Positions 5,805 to 7,647 of a stretch of DNA of 7,647 nt are shown here, piece after piece (the first letter of the stretch is position 1; every line of letters begins with the position of its first letter). This DNA comes from Candidatus Methanosuratincola sp. (GTDB lineage Archaea > Thermoproteota > Methanomethylicia > Methanomethylicales > Methanomethylicaceae), in the NCBI GenBank assembly GCA_029907755.1, contig JARYLH010000068.1, positions 1 to 7,647 on the forward strand, read 5' to 3'. The notes beneath the pieces are model-generated. The model did not search any database. It saw only the letters and a program-made list of their open reading frames with translations, and was not told the DNA's origin. The position numbers were made by a program, and so were the translations under genes.

Positions 5805-6035
5805 TCAGGTGAAGAGCGCAACCAGCACCAAGATCGCGAAGACCGCGATTATGTAGTAGAGGAGGTAGCGCTGGAACCTCTTCGACCGCTTTATCTTCGA
5901 CTGCTCCTTCACGTACTCGGGCTTGCACTTGAGACAGTAGTCCCTCCCCTTGACCTCGATTATTCTCCCGCAGTAGAGGCAGTGCCTGTGCGGGTATATG
6001 TAGGGTTTCTTAGCGCTTTTCTCGCTCTCCGTCAA
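5805..6035 (-). CDS. Small zinc-ribbon membrane protein (DUF2116-like)
   Basis: This 76-residue protein has PHRHCLYCGRIIEVKGRDYCLKC (two C-x2-C knuckles, residues about 20-39), a probable zinc ribbon. A basic stretch, KEQSKIKRSKRFQRY, follows, then one C-terminal transmembrane helix (about 57-75, YYIIAVFAILVLVALF). The layout matches archaeal DUF2116-type zinc-ribbon proteins, whose function is unknown to me. It is probably tail-anchored with the ribbon in the cytoplasm. I chose the TTG at 6035 because GGAGGA (6042-6047) lies six bases upstream; GTG or more distant starts would overlap htpX. It begins 14 bases after the htpX stop, so it is very likely translated from the same mRNA. A role beside the membrane protease is possible but not shown. 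Confidence 0.75.
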   Translation of the reverse strand: MTESEKSAKKPYIYPHRHCLYCGRIIEVKGRDYCLKCKPEYVKEQSKIKRSKRFQRYLLYYIIAVFAILVLVALFT

Positions 6036-6041
6036 TCCAAG

Positions 6042-6047
6042 TCCTCC
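6042..6047 (-). promoter_or_regulatory. Shine-Dalgarno deciding a TTG start for the zinc-ribbon gene
   Basis: GGAGGA on the - strand, six bases before the TTG at 6035-6033 and just after the htpX stop codon (6050-6052). Confidence 0.7.
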
Positions 6048-6049
6048 GA

Positions 6050-6910
6050 TCACTGAAGCGTGCCGACGCTCATCGCCATTGCCTTCAGCCGCTCTATCCT
6101 TTTCCAAGTCGACGGGTGCGTAGAGAACATCTCCATCACTGCGTCCCCTCTGAATGGGTTGACTATCCAGAGCGGGCTCGTTGAAGGGTTGATGTTAAGC
6201 CGGGCACCCCCCTTGACTGTGCGCTCGATCTTCTCCAGCGCGCTCGCGAGCGAGAGCGGCTTGCGGCTGAGCTGCGCGCCCTCCCTGTCAGCCTCGTACT
6301 CCCTGCCGCGTGAGATGGCAGTCTGGACCAGGAAGGCCGCCAGAGGCGCCAGGAAGCTCAGGACGAGTGCGATCATGTTCGCGTCCCTGTTCCTCGAGTC
6401 TCCGAAGAAGGCGCCGAACCTCCCCATGAGCGCGAGGTAGCTGATCGCTCCGGCGATTGTGGCTGCCACGGATGCCACGAGCACGTCTCTGTGCTTGACG
6501 TGGCTTATCTCGTGGCTGAGGACGCCCTCGAGCTCGTTCTCGTTAAGCATCTGGAGCAGCCCGGTTGTGACTGCGACGACCGACTTGCTGGGCCCCCTCC
6601 CTGTCGCGAATGCATTGGGCACGTTCGAGTTCACTATAGCAACCTTCGGCTTAGGCATCCCTGCGCTCGCTGCCAGGGAGGAGACTATCCTGTGAAGCGC
6701 AGGGTACTCGTTCTCGCCGACCACCTTCGCTCGAGTCATCGAAAGGACTATTCTGTCGCTATAGAGGTACGAGATCGCGTTCATGGCTATCGCGAGCGCC
6801 AGTGCGCCCAGCGTCACGATCTCTGGGCTACCGAAGAGCCACCCAACAACGTAACCGAGTCCGACCAAGATCCCAGTGAGCAAGAACATCATTGCTGCGA
6901 GCCTAAGCAT
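6050..6910 (-). CDS. htpX: HtpX-family membrane zinc metalloprotease (M48)
   Basis: This 286-residue protein has the length and layout of HtpX. Two N-terminal transmembrane helices (about 5-27 and 31-50) come first, then the catalytic HEISH zinc motif (133-137). Two further hydrophobic segments follow (about 143-162 and 178-199), then REYEADREGA, where Glu204 is the expected third zinc ligand. The C-terminal FSTHPSTWKRIERLK (262-276) is the conserved 'S-T-H-P' block. HtpX cleaves misfolded or damaged membrane proteins, with the active site on the cytoplasmic side. All key residues are present. The ATG at 6910 is preceded by GGGTGATC (6914-6921), a good match to archaeal rRNA, and by a TATA box at 6943-6954. 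It is the first gene of a probable transcript that continues with the zinc-ribbon protein and tRNA-Arg. Confidence 0.93.
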   Translation of the reverse strand: MLRLAAMMFLLTGILVGLGYVVGWLFGSPEIVTLGALALAIAMNAISYLYSDRIVLSMTRAKVVGENEYPALHRIVSSLAASAGMPKPKVAIVNSNVPNAFATGRGPSKSVVAVTTGLLQMLNENELEGVLSHEISHVKHRDVLVASVAATIAGAISYLALMGRFGAFFGDSRNRDANMIALVLSFLAPLAAFLVQTAISRGREYEADREGAQLSRKPLSLASALEKIERTVKGGARLNINPSTSPLWIVNPFRGDAVMEMFSTHPSTWKRIERLKAMAMSVGTLQ

Positions 6911-6940
6911 TCAGATCACCCGAATTTCAATCAGATATAT

Positions 6941-6955
6941 CGCTTATAAAATTAT
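6941..6955 (-). promoter_or_regulatory. Archaeal TATA promoter for htpX
   Basis: AATTTTATAAGCG on the - strand lies in the 57-base gap between the ABCE1-like gene and htpX. Its centre at about 6948 predicts a start near 6922, giving a short leader that begins at the SD GGGTGATC (6914-6921). Confidence 0.7.
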
Positions 6956-6967
6956 GGCTTATGCGGT

Positions 6968-7525
6968 TTACTGCTTGTCCTCACCTGTCACTTCAGTGTA
7001 GTAGTACTCCCCGATCTCCTTCTGGTAACGGTCAAGCCAGGAGTCCCTCTTGTTTACGCGCGGGCGCCCAGTCTCCGGGTCCCTCCTGAAGGTGATCCCG
7101 ACGTTCTTGAGGAAGTAGTTCATTCCCTTCCTGAGACCCCCTGGCGCGGAGGCGACCCCGCTCCTGCCAGGGGATCCTCCGAAGACCATCACGGTGTCGG
7201 ACAGGAGGTCGTTGGCCACTATGTCGTGCTCGACCACGAACGAGGCAGCACCCTTCTTCTCCGTGACCCTCCTTATGGCCCTGGCAACGACAAGCCTGTG
7301 CTCGACGTCCAAGTGGGCGGTCGGCTCGTCCAAGAGGTAGAGCTCGGCCTCCCTGGAGAGGCAGACGGCCACAGCGGTACGTTGGAGCTCGCCGCCGCTC
7401 ATCGACTCCATGCTCCTGTCCAGCAGGGGCTCGATCTCCAAAGGGGCGTAGATCTCGTCGATGAGCATGCCCATGAGGCGGCTCACCTCGTGGCAGTCTT
7501 CGGGCTTAGCTCGTCTGACCGTCAT
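6968..7525 (-). CDS. abce1: ABCE1/RLI ribosome-recycling ATPase, C-terminal part of NBD2 (frame broken upstream)
   Basis: The 185-residue frame covers the end of ABCE1: the ABC signature MSGGELQ (42-48), Walker B LYLLDEP (62-68), D-loop AHLD (70-73) and H-loop VEHD (His100). The ABCE1-specific tail KGMNYFLKNVGITFRRDP and RPRVNK (133-159) ends in EYYY. ABCE1 (about 590 residues, with FeS domain, NBD1 and NBD2) splits ribosomes after termination. Here the frame begins at ATG 7525, with stops TGA TGA directly upstream. NBD2's Walker A, NBD1 and the iron-sulfur domain are not in this frame. The start has a good SD (GGAGTGAT, 7531-7538). However, residues from TVRR onward align, by my reading, with ABCE1 immediately before the signature, and the coding frame continues upstream in another phase (see 7506-7646). 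A frameshift in one full-length gene is the likeliest explanation; a true stand-alone half is the alternative. Confidence 0.8.
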   Translation of the reverse strand: MTVRRAKPEDCHEVSRLMGMLIDEIYAPLEIEPLLDRSMESMSGGELQRTAVAVCLSREAELYLLDEPTAHLDVEHRLVVARAIRRVTEKKGAASFVVEHDIVANDLLSDTVMVFGGSPGRSGVASAPGGLRKGMNYFLKNVGITFRRDPETGRPRVNKRDSWLDRYQKEIGEYYYTEVTGEDKQ

Positions 7526-7646
7526 TTTTCATCACTCCGAGCTCCCTTTCGTTGAGGGGCCTTTCCGGCTTGAGAACCGTCTTGTAGTCCGTCTTGAGTT
7601 TGAGGAGCATCTCGTGGCCGTTTTTGAAGCCGAGCCGACGACCCAA
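7506..7646 (-). pseudogene. Upstream coding fragment in another frame, probably the preceding part of ABCE1 NBD2
   Basis: A partial open frame enters at the right edge: 46 residues, ending at TAA and overlapping the ABCE1-like frame by 20 bases. Its codon use (CTC, AAG, GAC, TAC, AAC) matches the coding style of the window, so it is the true coding frame here. It contains KTDYKTVLKPERPLNEREL. VLKPE could correspond to the ABCE1 Q-loop region (usually Y-K-P-Q), although Gln would then be Glu. Removing one A from the five-A run (7525-7529) would join it to the downstream frame. Alternatively it is the C-terminus of an unrelated gene that ends by overlapping the next start; I do not recognise such a family. 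Confidence 0.45.
7531..7538 (-). promoter_or_regulatory. Shine-Dalgarno-like site before ATG 7525
   Basis: GGAGTGAT on the - strand lies five bases before the ATG. It would allow independent translation of the ABCE1 C-terminal frame. It also encodes part of the upstream frame, so it may be chance. Confidence 0.4.
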
Positions 7647-7647
7647 G

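Noticed and set aside
7469..7525. GNAT-like N-terminus (MTVRRAKPEDCHEVSRLM) on the ABCE1 fragment, suggesting a fusion
   Set aside because: It is only about 18 residues with no acetyl-CoA loop, and the same stretch can be aligned with ABCE1 just before its signature motif.
1..7647. Mobile elements, CRISPR arrays or a defence island
   Set aside because: No transposase, integrase, long terminal inverted repeats, regularly spaced repeats or defence-type domains are visible; the genes look like ordinary archaeal chromosome.

Overview
The window looks like chromosomal DNA from a probably thermophilic archaeon. The evidence is an intron-containing tRNA with a bulge-helix-bulge splice motif, TATA-type promoters about 25 bases upstream of short leaders, archaeal-type Shine-Dalgarno (SD) sequences (GGAGGTGAT variants), an ABCE1/RLI homologue, a DhnA-type class I aldolase, a TreT-like trehalose synthase and a tungsten-type aldehyde:ferredoxin oxidoreductase. 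The DNA is GC-rich, and arginine is written mostly as AGG. A lineage within the TACK archaea is plausible, but the sequence alone does not settle it.

Region 1-4868, + strand, is metabolic. It begins inside a treT-like glycosyltransferase. A promoter follows, then a four-cluster polyferredoxin and a tungsto-pterin aldehyde oxidoreductase (AOR) overlapping by one base; these look like the electron-transfer and catalytic subunits of one enzyme. A second promoter, sharing a 15-base box with the first, drives a class I aldolase and a PfkB-family sugar kinase. A simple reading is that a sugar is phosphorylated (PfkB), cleaved (aldolase), and an aldehyde product is oxidised with transfer of electrons to ferredoxin. 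The substrates cannot be read from the sequence. A GAPOR-like bypass in a modified Embden-Meyerhof pathway is one option.

Region 4869-5703 holds a GNAT acetyltransferase with its own promoter, then about 210 bases without a gene. That stretch contains a perfect 7-bp inverted repeat and an 11-base direct repeat that I cannot assign.

Region 5704-7647 is all on the - strand. Its transcription order is: an ABCE1/RLI gene entering from the right edge, whose reading frame appears broken at a run of five A; then a promoter, an HtpX-type membrane metalloprotease, a small zinc-ribbon membrane protein that overlaps or couples with it, and, 7 bases on, tRNA-Arg(CCG) with an 18-base intron.

No mobile element, CRISPR array or obvious defence system is visible. 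The points most worth a second look are the shared promoter box, the kinase/aldolase/ferredoxin/AOR cluster, the disrupted ABCE1 frame, the htpX operon running directly into a tRNA, and the unexplained repeats at 5499-5572.
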